Below, piece after piece: positions 23,059-33,960 of a DNA stretch of 64,000 nt. Within the stretch, counting starts at the first letter, position 1. Every line of letters starts with the position of its first letter. The notes beneath the pieces are model-generated. The model searched no databases and had not been told where the DNA came from. It worked only from the letters and a program-made list of their open reading frames with translations. The stretch lies in the NCBI GenBank assembly GCA_019395295.1, contig CM033352.1:8142001-8206000 (forward strand), written 5' to 3'. Source of the DNA: Osmanthus fragrans (taxonomy: Eukaryota; Streptophyta; Magnoliopsida; Lamiales; Oleaceae). The position numbers were made by a program, and so were the translations under genes.

Positions 23059-23940
23059 ACCAAGTATCATGGACCGCAAGTTTGCTCCCCCGAGGTTTCG
23101 CATCCCAGGAAGACTTTTCCTCATTCTTAGGCCGGTAAAATCTGAAACACCTAGCACACATGCTTATGAATAGGATGCTAGAAAATACATGCATATGATG
23201 ATCATTAGTGTCTCTTCAGTAATTAAGGTTATACGTCTAATTGTTGATGACTTTGTTTTATCGTTTAGGGGAGACGTGCACTCTCGGAGAGTGACATTTT
23301 CCCCCATTCAATTAGTTAAACGCCCTCGCAGCAATAAGTGAGCTCCGCAGCGACAAGCATTCCTCTCATTGTAAAAATAATTACGACACCATTTCTTCAT
23401 GGATAGGCATCCACACATTGCTCTCTCACACATCTACTCGTCGTAATTTTGTACATACTGCCTCCGACAACAACCTCAACTATATGCCCCTCGTGCATTA
23501 GTTCCTCGAATGGACAGCCTCTACCTAGTGCGCCACTACGCTAGTAGAAGCACCAACACAATCTCCATCATTGTGTTGTACAATGTACGCTCCACGAAAC
23601 AAACTGAAATGCATATAAGCCCATTCACAGAATGCTTGCCTCTCTCATTCATCAACCCTAAAGCTTTCTTCATCAGTCTGCTTGTTTGCCAACTAGATTA
23701 GTGGCCAAAATCTTTTCCGCAAGAACGCATGGATGATCTCCCACAACCAACAATGTGCATTTAAGCGATCCTACTCAAATGCCAAATATTATGGACCGCA
23801 AGTTTGGCCCCTAAGGTTTTTCGTCCCAGAAAGCCTTCTCCTAATTCTTAGGCTGACAAAACCTAAAATAAATGGCATGCACACACACTTATGGGTAGGA
23901 TACTAGATAATACATGCATACGATGACATCATTAGTGCAA
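23059..23940. repeat. Direct repeats of about 155 bp with a 570-bp spacer
   Basis: ATGGACCGCAAGTTTG, the GTCCCAG-type phrase and the ATACATGCATAYGATGA phrase occur in order at 23059-23210 and again at 23781-23938. The arrangement (short direct repeats around a small non-coding core) could be a terminal-repeat retrotransposon in miniature. No primer site or target duplication is evident. Confidence 0.5.
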
Positions 23941-24079
23941 TCTCCATGCATGACACCAAGGCTTGCATGATAATAGTATTGGTGTCCCCTTTATACATAG
24001 TGATGTAAAAGCTTGTGCACAAAATTTGACATTAATCTCACCATAGTGACTAGATTGGAACCAATAGTAAACTTTATCG

Positions 24080-24194
24080 ACTTTGAGGCTGGCAGGAGAT
24101 TGTGCCCAGGAATAAGCACCTTCATTGCCACTATTGAGTTTAAATTGGCCAATCTTTTGTACTGGTTTGATTGGCAAGTGCCTAGTGGGGTAAA
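24080..24194 (+). pseudogene. Cytochrome P450 heme-binding fragment, part 1
   Basis: The frame reads FEAGRRLCPGI followed by an L-helix-like segment and LLYWFDWQVPSG, which is the heme-cysteine region and C-terminal part of a CYP71-clade P450. Nothing of the rest of the enzyme lies to the left. At GTAAA (24190-24194) the fragment is cut by solo LTR Y. It resumes in the same frame at 31374 beyond the nested elements. Its closest relative in the window is the inverted copy at 31427-32660. Confidence 0.8.
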
Positions 24195-24339
24195 TGTTGG
24201 GTATTGATACCCAATAAATCCTGTGCGATGGTGTTAAATAGTTTAATTATATAGGTGTCGATCGATGCATGAAATTATATCAACACATCAACAATTAGTA
24301 GCTCAACCCGAAAACAATTTGGGGACCATTAGAAGTGGC

Positions 24340-26016
24340 TGTTCGCTGGAAAATGTACCGCAAGCGCACAGATCGTGAACAAGTAATAAAGTGGACTTTT
24401 TGAGTCCGAATATCGATCCCACGAGGAATGTTACTTTGAAATTACGTACTCTAATCGATTGTAGTTCTAACAATGACTGACACACACACACACAATTAAT
24501 ATTCAAATTAAATTATAAACTAATAACTATAAAACTAAACTAACAAACTAAAAAGATAGTTGAATCTTTGATTTGAAAGTGGTTGAAATTTATGATTTCA
24601 CTTAACCTTTATTTCATCAATATTAATTCAATGACACACATGCAAATTACCAAAATAAATAGTTAGACCCGATTCTCCAATTTTAAATTAATATCCTCTT
24701 TCGAGCGATATTAACCCTAATTAATTAAATTATATCACATATTTCTATGTCGATACAAAATTAACCAATCGCATTAACTTGCTGTGAAAATACTCAACGG
24801 GTCACATAGGGTAGATGTCTATTTCTAGATCATCTAAACGCGTATAGTCGGAACCATACAAACCTATGGTATCAATTATTTCGTTCTAGCAAGTTCAACT
24901 ATTTTTCAATAATTGCCCAAACCACCTAACCACAACATCTAATGATCAAGTAAATGAAGTGATTTTAAACTAATAATCAATACACCATTATTTTGATAAC
25001 AAATGCATTTCTAATAACATATATCAATATTAATGAAATTAAAGTTAAGATACTACATAAATTCCAACACAAATATATTTAACTCATTTTATAAAGATAA
25101 TAAACAAGGAAATAATGTTTACATAACATTACAAACATGGAAAATTAATGAAAGAAAAACAAAGATGTAGATATAACCCTTTCAAGTGTAGTTTTGCCTT
25201 TCTCCAATCTTTCTCCAAGTATTCATTGATCTATCTCCTTGCTCCATTGGATTTCTTCTCAAAATAAGTTAATTAAACAAAGAAACAACTAACTAAAAAG
25301 GAGAAAAAGAAAAGAAAGCAAGAAAAGGGAAGAAAACTAGAGAGAAAACCTAAACTATCTAAAACCTAAGCTAAACTAAACTATTATCTAACTCCTCATT
25401 TTTTGAAAATGAGAGAGATATGGGATATATCAATACTATGTGAGACACACCAAAATATCCCAAAATATCTCCATTAAACAAGTCCAAAAATATTGCAAAA
25501 GTTGACCAAAAATGCGTGGAAAGAAAATAGACCGCCATTGATTTTTTTCTTCTATGCGGCCGCATGGTTATAATCCATGCGGTCGCATGGGCAAACAAAA
25601 ATAATGGTTTGACGTCTCGGACCAATCCATGCGGTCGCATGGTTATAATCCATGAGGTCGCATGGATTTTTCCATATTTGCAGCTCAGGTCCTTGAACAT
25701 TCTGTCCTTATGCGATTTCATCCCCCATCTTTGATTTAGTACAATTTGGTCCTCATACTTTGAACTTTCTGTCATTTAAGCCCCTACCAAATTGCAGTCA
25801 AAGCCCTCCATCTTTTGCTCAAGTGCAAGTTAGTCCCCAACTTCACATTTTTGTGCAATTGAAGTCCCTTTTCACTCGTTTTGCCTCCGTTTCATTCCAA
25901 TTCAAGATTTTGGCCTATAAATGCAAAAGTACACAATTACGGGTAGAAATATACTCAAATTTATCACAGTTAAATCCCAAAAAGTGTCTAATAAGTGTGC
26001 TAAAGCGCACTTATCA
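24340..26016. mobile_element. Solo LTR X with reiterated palindromes
   Basis: 1677 bp, from TGTTCGCTGG to GCGCACTTATCA, flanked by a perfect 5-bp duplication GTGGC (24335-24339 and 26017-26021). TG...CA ends with a 5-bp duplication fit an LTR left by recombination, though I cannot place the family. It contains a CCATGCGGTCGCATGG word cluster (25553-25666) and a series of phrases of the type GTCCTTGAAC / GGTCCTCATAC after it. A partial relative lies inside the Helitron at 59640-60124. Confidence 0.8.
25553..25666. repeat. Reiterated palindromic word cluster in LTR X
   Basis: Four copies of CCATGCGGTCGCATGG or close variants (ATGCGGCCGCATGG, CCATGAGGTCGCATGG). Copies sit in two pairs spaced by TTATAAT. 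Each word is its own reverse complement or nearly so, and could form a hairpin alone or with its neighbours. Confidence 0.9.
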
Positions 26017-26229
26017 GTGGCCTAATTCAATTAGAGACGCTAATATTCCATTTACTCCTTGGATGGTCCATTTAATATATCTTGGCCCATTCCGTTAGTT
26101 GGACCATTTACCTTTTGGCCTAAGTTGGAGGAAACCTAATGGAATGTCTATATATATATATCCACCTTCATACCATTGCAAAAACCATGTGTGCGCTTTG
26201 CCTTTTTTAAAGAAAATTGTGGCTGCCTC

Positions 26230-26658
26230 TGTTGAGAAGTAAACTTGATTTTTGGATTAAGTAATATGGACTTAAAGATTTTACTCATAAGCCCAATTCA
26301 ATTAAAAGGCCCAACAAGTATTTCTAGAAACATTATCTAGAAAAATTTATGTAAATATCTAAGTAACAATATGATCATGTGTGTATCTAAAATATTCTAG
26401 GAAAATATCTAATTTAAATATGTGGTCTAGAAATGTCATGAGGACTAGAATTCTCTAACAAAATGTGGTCTAGAAGTTTCATGTGACCACTATATAAAGG
26501 GGTAGGATCCCTCCATTTTGTAATAAGCCAAACCAAGTGTATAAGTATTGTATTTGAGAAATACAAGTTTCATTTTATTCACTCACTTCTTCCTATCATT
26601 GTTGTCCTTCATAAAGTTTTAGTCAATCCAAGTTAGGAAACCTCTCTTTGTTCCAACA
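26230..26658 (+). repeat. 5' LTR of copia element B
   Basis: 429 bp, with a TATA-like CTATATAAAGG at about 26490. It is followed by AA and the primer site. Confidence 0.93.
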
Positions 26659-26661
26659 AAC

Positions 26662-26675
26662 TGGTATCAGAGCCC
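26662..26675 (+). other. Primer binding site of element B
   Basis: TGGTATCAGAGCCC, complementary to initiator Met-tRNA, three bases after the LTR. Confidence 0.9.
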
Positions 26676-26692
26676 TAAGGTTCTTGTGAAAA

Positions 26693-29600
26693 ATGGCAAG
26701 TGGGATTATTCCTTTTCAAGTCCCCCAACTCAATAAGAATAACTACGAAAATTGGAGTATAAGGATGAAGGCGTTGCTCGGGTCGCAAGATGCACAGGAG
26801 ATTGTAGAGAAATGCTATACGGAGCCACAAGACGAGGTCACTCTATCTCATGCACAAAGGGATAGTTTGAAAGATGCAAGGAAGAATGACAAGAAGGCGC
26901 TCACCCTCATCTATCAACCTTAGATGAAGGCATGTTCGAGAAAGTAGCTTGTGCTACTAAAGTAAGGAAGTATGGGAGATCTTGCAAAACTCCCACAGAG
27001 GAGTAGAGAAGGTGAAAAAAGTTCGACTCCAAACACTTCAAGGTAAGTTTGAAGCTTTACATATGAAAGAATCAGAATCAATTTCTGATTATTTTTCTAG
27101 AGTATTAGCCATTGTAAACTAATTAAAGAGGAATGGAGAAAAGTTGAGCGACACTCGAGTAATTGAGAAGATACTTAGGTCTTTAGATTCTAAATTTGAC
27201 TACATAGTTGTAGTCATTGAGGAATCTAAAGATCTAGATAGTATGAGTGTTGATCAACTCATGGGATCTTTACAAGCCCATGAAGAAAGACTAAAGAAGA
27301 AGGTGAAAGAAGAGCCCTTAGAGCAAGCTCTTCAAAAAAAGCTCACCTTGAGTGAGGGTGAAGGAAGGTTTGGCAATAGGAGAAACCAAAGAGGAAGAGG
27401 ACGTGGCCAAGATCGAGGAAGAAGTACATTCTACAATGAGGAAAGAAGCCAAAGCTCATTTTTCACTAGAGATCGTGGAAGAGGAAGAGGTACAAGGCAA
27501 AATGAAAGGCCAAGGTATGACAAATCTCAAGTTAAATGTTACAGTTGTAAAAAACTTGGTCATTATGCTTCAGAATGGAGAAAGGCCAACTATGCTAGTC
27601 AGGAAAATGAAGTGGATCCTACACTATTGTTGGCTTACAAAGGTGAAGAAAGTAGGGAAAAAACCATTTGGTATTTGGATACGGGAGCAAGCAACCATAT
27701 GTGTGGAAGAAGAAACATGTTCGTAGAGCTCGATGAATCGGTAAGCGGCAATATTACTTTTGGAAATGAATCCAATATCCCCGTGAAAGGCAAAGGTAAA
27801 ATCTTGATCCGCTTGAAGAATGGTACGCATCAATTTATCTCAAATGTCTACTATGTGCCCAATATGAAGAATAACATTTTGAGCTTGGGACAACTCTTGG
27901 AGAAAGGCTATGATATTCATTTGAAAGATCATAGTCTTTTAATAAGAGATCAAAAAGAAAATTTGATTGCCAAAGTCCCCATGACAAAAAATAGAATGTT
28001 TGCATTAAGTATTCAAAATGATGTTGCTAAATGCTTAAAAACTTGTTTTAAAGATGCATCTTGGCTTTGGCACTTGAGATTTGGGCATCTTAATTTTGGA
28101 GGGTTAAAGTTGTTGAGTAAGAAGAAGATGGTGAAAGGTTTGTCTCCAATAAATCATGTGAATCAACTATGTGAAGGATGCTTGCTTGGAAAGCATTCGA
28201 GGAAAAGTTTCCCGAAAGAAGCATCTACAAGAGCAAAGAAATCGTTAGAACTTGTACATTCGGATGTTTGCGGGCCAATCAAACCAAGCTCTTTCGATAA
28301 GAACAATTACTTTGTTCTTTTCATTGATGATTTTAGTAGAAATACATGGGTCTATTTTCTTAAACAAAAATCGTAAGTTTTTGGAACTTTCAAGAAGTTT
28401 AAAGTTTTTGTTGAAAAGGAAAGTGGCTATAGCATAAAAGCCATGAGATTAGATAGAGAAAGAGAATTTACCTCCAAAGAGTTTGAGAAATATTGTGAAG
28501 AGAATGGAATTCATCACCCATTGACGGTTCCATACTCTCCACAACAAAATGGAATAGCCAAAAGAAAGAATATATCTATTTTTAACATGGCCCGCTGCAT
28601 GCTCAAAAGAAAGAGATTGCCCAAAGAATTTTGGGCTGAAGCTGTTAATTGCGCTGTGTACCTCTCTAATCGATCGCCTTCTAGAAGTGTGTGGGATAAG
28701 ACACCACAAGAAGCATGGAGTGGAAGGAAGCCCAGCATCTCTCACCTACGAGTATTTAGGAGCATTGCATATGCTCATGTACCGGATCAAAAGAGGTCCA
28801 AGCTAGATGACAGGAGTGGAAGGTATGTTTTTATTGGCTATGACTCTCGCTCTAAAGGCTACAAGTTATATAATCCAAGCAATGAAAAGATCACCATAAG
28901 TAGAGATGTCAAGTTCGATGAAGAAGGAACTTGGGATTGGGGTGTCCAAGAAGAAGACTACGACCTCTTGCCATTCTTTGAAGAAGAAGAGCAAGAGAAT
29001 GGAGAGCAGCAAGAGCCTACCAGTCCACCTCCGTCACCTACTCATGGAGATACTTCACCATCATCTTCACAAGGAGAAAGTTCAAGCGAAAGGACACCAC
29101 GGATAAGGAGCTTACAAGAGCTATATGAGGTAACAAAAAATCAAAATGATCTCACACTTTTTTGTCTTTTTATCGATTGTAAGCCAATAGGGTATGAAAA
29201 AGCAGCGCAAAGTAAAAGATGGAGAGATGCCATGGATGAAGAGATTAAGGCTATTGAGAAGAACGACACATGAGAGCTGATGACTCTTCCCAAAGGAAAG
29301 AGAGCAATCGGAGTCAAATGGGTATACAAGGCAAAGAAAAATGCTAAAGGAGAAGTGGAGAGATACAAAGCAAGATTGGTTGCCAAAGGCTACAACCAAC
29401 GATCAGGGATCGACTATGAAGAGGTATTTGCCCCTGTTGCTCGCTTAGAAACTATAAGATTAATTATCTCTCTCACCACACATAATAAGTAGAAGATTTT
29501 TCAAATGGATGTGAAATCAGCTTTCTTAAATGGTTATCTTGAAGAAGAAATTTACGTAGAGCAACCAATGGGCTATAAAATAAAAGGGCATGAAGGTAAA

Positions 29601-30715
29601 GTCTTAAAACTCAAAAAGGCTCTATATGGGTTGAAGCAGGCTCCAAGGGCATGGAATAGTATAATTGACAAGTATTTTCTAGAAAACGACTTCACAAAAT
29701 GCCCTCACGAGTATGCCCTTTACACAAAGGTAAATGAGAAAGGAGATATCCTACTTGTTTGTTTGTATGTGGATGATCTTATATTTACAGGAAATAATAT
29801 AAGTATGATCATTGAGTTTAAGAAGGCCATGACTCAAGAATTCGAGATGACGGATATCGGCCTCATGGCCTACTATCTTGGGATTGAGGTAAAACAAATG
29901 GAAGATGGAATCTTTATCTCACAAGAAAGGAACGCAAAAGAAATTTTAAAAAAATTCAACATGGTGGATTACAAGCCTGTATGCACCCCCGTCGAATGCG
30001 GAACCAAGTTATCGAAGTATGATGAAGGTGAAAAAATGGATCCAACACTTTTTAAGAGTCTTGTCGGAAGTCTAAGATACTTGACATGCACAAGATCGAA
30101 TATCCTCTTTGGAGTTGGGCACATTAGTCGCTATATGGAAATACCCACTATGACCCATATGAAGGCAGCAAAGAGGATTCTTCGCTACATCTAAGGTACG
30201 CTTGACTATGGCTTAGACTATTCATCATCTAATGAATTCAAACTTGTCGGATATAGTGACAGCGATTGTGGTGGAGACACTGATGATAGAAAGAGCACTA
30301 CTGGATATGTGTTCTACTTGGGCGACACTACTTTCACTTGGAGCTCAAAGAAGCAATCGATCGTTGCGCTATCTACATGTGAAGCTGGATATGTTGTGGC
30401 TACATCAAGTGTTTGCCATGCAATTTGGCTTAGAAACTTGTTGAAGACACTTGGAGTCTCACAAGAAGAACCGACCGAAATCCATGTTGACAACAAATCA
30501 GCACTAGCATTAGCAAAGACCCAGTATTCCACGATAGAAGCAAGCACATAGATACAAGATATCACTTTATTAGAGAAAGAATTGCAAAGAAAGAGGTGCA
30601 GCTGAAGTATGTGACCTCTCAAGAACAGATCGCCGACATTCTCACTAAGCCACTCAAGCATGACGTGTTCCGCAAGCTAAGAACTTTACTTGGAGTTACA
30701 AAATCAAGTTTAAGG
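26693..30715 (+). pseudogene. Element B gag-pol with many lesions
   Basis: Gag opens at 26693 (MASGIIPFQVPQLNKNNY) and is broken by a stop at 26921 with frame changes nearby, then a TAA at 27120. The pol frame (27144 onward) has a zinc knuckle at 27537 whose last Cys is Trp, a protease with D-T-G (Asp codon 27678) and integrase with Asp at 28263 and 28452. The third catalytic residue (codon 28560-28562) is Lys instead of Glu. In-frame stops lie at 28374, 29271, 29490 and 30192. Reverse transcriptase keeps YVDD (29766-29777). RNase H is frameshifted near 30515-30525. All stops except those in gag are in one frame, so the decay is mostly by point mutation. It cannot move by its own proteins. 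Confidence 0.93.
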
Positions 30716-30720
30716 GGGGA
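30707..30720 (+). other. Polypurine tract of element B
   Basis: AAGTTTAAGGGGGGA directly precedes the 3' LTR. Confidence 0.85.
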
Positions 30721-31149
30721 TGTTGAGAAGTAAACTTGATTTTTGGATTAAGTAATATGGGTTTGAAGATTTTGCTCATAACCACAATTCAATTAAAAGG
30801 CCCAACAAGTATTTCTATAAACATTATCTAGAAAAATCTATGTAAATATCTAAGTAACAATATGATCATGTGTGTATCTAGAATATTCTAGGAAAATATC
30901 TAATTTAAATATGTGGTCTAGAAATGTCATGAGGACTAGAATTCTCTAGCAAAATGTGGTCTAGAAGTTTCATGTGACCACTATATAAAGAGGTAGGATC
31001 CCTCCATTTTATAATAAGCCAAACCAAGTGTGTAAGTATTGTATTTGAGAAATACAAGTTTCATTTTGTTCACTCACTTCTTCCTATCATTGTCGTCCTT
31101 CATAAAGTTTTAGTCAATCCAAGTTAGGAAACCTCTCTTTGTTCCAACA
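30721..31149 (+). repeat. 3' LTR of copia element B
   Basis: 429 bp, the partner of 26230-26658. It is followed by TCCTC, the probable target duplication. Confidence 0.93.
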
Positions 31150-31373
31150 TCCTCATTGTTCTTCTTCTTCATGCCTTGGCTTCTATTGTCTTTCTCTTTG
31201 CCTTTGTGGCTTGTAAACCATCACCATACTTGTGTTTCTTTGTGGATATATTAACTTGGGCAATCGGAGTAACATAGTTGTGGGATGTTGAGCTAGTGGT
31301 TGTGTGTGTTGATTTAAAAAAGAAACTGCAAACTGAGCCCTGATTCTACAAATTAAAGATCAATTCCGCAACA

Positions 31374-31430
31374 GTAAAGATGGACTTGGAAGAAGAAGGT
31401 GGAGTTAGTGTCCACAAAAGAATGAGTGTC
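31374..31430 (+). pseudogene. Cytochrome P450 C-terminal fragment, part 2
   Basis: Continues the frame of 24080-24194 after the nested LTRs. GTAAAGATGGACTTGGAAGA reads VKMDLEE, followed by GGVSVHKRM, the typical C-terminal tail of CYP71-type enzymes. At about 31427 the sequence turns into the C-terminal end of an inverted P450 copy, so the two fragments lie tail to tail. Confidence 0.7.
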
Positions 31431-32660
31431 CATCTTTACCCCACTAGGCACTTGCCAATCAAACCATTACAGAAGATTGGCCAATGTAAACTCAATAGTG
31501 GCAATGGAGGTGATTATTCCTGGTCACAATCTCCTGCCAGCACCAAATGGCAGTAACTCAAAATGTTGCCCTCTAAAATCAATCTCACTCTCCTCGAATC
31601 TCCCATGAAGAAATTCATTAGAGTTTTTCCAACTATTTGGATCCCTCCCTATTCCCCAACCATTGATCAAAACCCTTGAATTTGGACAAATATCATAAAA
31701 ATTATTGTCATTTCTTATTTTACAATGTTGCATGCTGTGGCTGAGGTACTGGTGGATGCATCCTTGATGTTGTCTTTGCTTATATATACTCCAGTAGGTT
31801 CTTTTGACAGTCGAATCAAAACATTAACAAGCTCTTCACCTTCATCTTCTCCATTTCTCTCATTTCTTGATTCATATGTTCGTCGAGCACCATTTCTAAG
31901 TAGGAATCAAGTTTCTGAAATCATTTATCCACCTTCACTCGGTGTCCAGTAACAGAATCTATAATCCGCTCAAAGAATGGAAAGAAGTCCTCTGCGGAAA
32001 AACTATTCGCCATATCCATAGCTTCATCAAGAATATATTTTACTTCTTGGCCATCGAATCCTTTCCCTCTTAGCTTTTACCAAATGCAACTGCACCAACT
32101 CCACCAACCAAATCAAACATTTTCTCATCAAGATTAACTAAATTTGGCAAGGCCGCTGATAAATAATCAATCAACTGGCCAACCTCAAACTTCCTTGAAT
32201 GGTGGAATGACTGTTCTGTCCTGGAATTCAAGACGTTACTAACAAATATTTTACATATTTGACACCAATGACCACCATATGGGCGAATGCCACATCTGAG
32301 AAATTGCAGAAAATCTTCTTTACCCCCAAAGAAGGCGGCCGACTACAAAAGCTGGTGTCACGAGTTTTCATGATTTGTTTAGCCATTTGGGCAGATGAAA
32401 TGGCTAAGGTTGGGATGTTTCCTAACTGTAGTAGCATTACAGGACCATATTTTTGGGAGAGTTTCCATAGTTCTTGGTGACGTAATTTGTCCAGCTGATG
32501 CATGTTGCCTCTTATGGGAAGCTTTGGCGGGCTTGATGGAAGTTTGTCTCTGCTAATTACTGGTTTCTTCTTTGTTTTAAGAATACGGAATCAAAATCAA
32601 CAGAGATGAAGAGGAGAAGAAGCGATTAAAGGAAAGAATAGAAGTCTGTAAATTTTCAGC
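31427..32660 (-). pseudogene. Cytochrome P450 (CYP71-clade) pseudogene, internal deletion
   Basis: On the minus strand the order is a hydrophobic leader (FNRFFSSSSLLILI, near 32620) with a stop after it, the proline hinge (KLPSSPPKLPIRGN, about 32550-32510), the N-terminal LWKLSQKYGPVMLLQLG block (32470-32420), the SDVAFAP region with a frameshift (32300), and a central helical stretch with stops (32100, 31950). SKDNIK (about 31760) is then joined almost directly to HPPVPQ, so the I-helix oxygen-binding region and the K-helix ExxR are missing. After that come the PERF-like region (31700-31590) and heme-region GAGRRL (31530), where the heme Cys codon is not intact. Such enzymes are ER-anchored monooxygenases. 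This one cannot be functional. Confidence 0.88.
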
Positions 32661-33033
32661 ACCGTATTCTTGTTCGCGTGTGGAGAAGTCTAGGCCAATT
32701 CTTGGCTGGTTCAGGGGCAATTTATCCTGTTTGTATAGTATATATTGTGTGAGGAATGGGTACAAAAATTACGGATCCAAATCCGACTAGAGGAATTAAC
32801 ATTACCCCTGTGGAAATTGTCTTCATGGTGAAGGAAGCCATCATACAGATACACACACATTAAATAATTAATTAATTAATACGAGACAACCAAGAAAAGT
32901 AAGAACGAAAACGAAACAGCAAAGCAGAACCATGAACATGTATTGCTTTCTGTAATATGGAATGAAATTGTACTTCATTAAACAGATCCAATCACAAGAA
33001 AATACACACTTAAATAGATGTATCAGCCCACCA
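32661..33033 (-). other. 3' flank/UTR of the receptor kinase gene
   Basis: Separates the P450 pseudogene from the kinase stop codon at 33034. It contains ATTAATTAATTAATA at about 32866 and AT-rich sequence that may hold the polyadenylation region. No other feature is supported. Confidence 0.4.
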
Positions 33034-33779
33034 TTATCTTCCACCAGACAACTCCATAGCATCTTGGTTGTAAACTGAATATTCTCCCCAGTCGAATCTT
33101 CCCTGTAATCTCTCGTACTCTTGCCTCCGCGTGATTTCAACATGCTGCCATTCTTCCCACCTCTCAGCAAGCCCTTCTCCTTCCAGCATTCTTACAACCG
33201 CTGACATTGCTGGACGATCTTCTGGTGATGATTGAGTACAGAGTAATGCAACCTGAATCACCATCTCCACTTCATGGATGTTGTAGTTTTTCTTTAGGTT
33301 GCAGTCTACAATGGCGTCCAATTTTTTCTCCCTTTGGAGTTTTTTAACCTTCAAGGAGATGTCCATAGGATCAGTGAAGTAACTAAAACAGAAAGATCTC
33401 ATTAGAAATAAATTACTTCCATGTTCAATTCTAAATCATTCAACAAAAAATGGGCTATACTTTTCACCTTCGAAGTCCAAATGTTTTGCTTTCATTACTT
33501 AACTTGCTCCAGGTTTATACAACGGAATGTTATAGATCTACTCAATTAACAATTAATAGAAACGATGCAGGTCTGACACTACTGTACTGAACAACATTTT
33601 TGTTATGTGATTGGAAGACAGCTGAAGATTGCTGAGAGGAAGAATATGCAGAAATGAAGAGAGAACCGAAAGTTGTTCTTACAACCGGGGGTGGGGGGGT
33701 ACCTAATTAGTAAATTTTCAGCATCTATAAGTCTTAAATGTTTGCGATATGTTGTATCTGAAGTTTATTAAATTGAAAA

Positions 33780-33780
33780 C

Positions 33781-33813
<33 letters not shown>

Positions 33814-33960
33814 GAGTAGTGTTTGAGCAGGTACATGCATGTACACAAGTAATCATGTATATGGACAGGTTGCAAGAATAAAAATATGAACCCAAATGTA
33901 TATAATTCAGAGACAAACAGATAACAGAAAACACACACAGAGAGAGAGAGAGAGAGAATG
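33780..33960. repeat. Microsatellites in the last intron
   Basis: (TA)n followed by (CA)n at 33780-33815 and (GA)n at 33936-33957. They give rise to spurious short frames. Confidence 0.85.

Larger units (their letters stand above)
26230..31149 (+). mobile_element. Degenerate Ty1/copia retrotransposon (element B)
   Basis: 4.9 kb with 429-bp LTRs (26230-26658, 30721-31149), both TGTTGAGAAG...TTCCAACA. I count roughly 14 differences between them, so it is older than element A. It has a Met-tRNA primer site and a purine tract. The flanks GCCTC and TCCTC agree in 4 of 5 bases and are the probable target duplication. Coding order is copia: gag, protease, integrase, reverse transcriptase, RNase H. 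Confidence 0.95.
24195..31373. mobile_element. Solo LTR Y, interrupted by two later insertions
   Basis: It starts TGTTGGGTATTGATACCC and ends CCGCAACA, with a perfect 5-bp target duplication GTAAA at 24190-24194 and 31374-31378. With solo LTR X (24340-26016) and copia element B (26230-31149) removed, about 577 bp remain. There is no internal region, so it is a solo LTR. A degenerate relative lies at 9531-10103. It inserted into a P450 sequence whose frame continues across it. Confidence 0.85.

Noticed and set aside
32577..32765. Separate small gene upstream of the P450 pseudogene
   Set aside because: Its C-terminal half is the N-terminal hydrophobic leader of the P450 pseudogene. The rest is flank without support.
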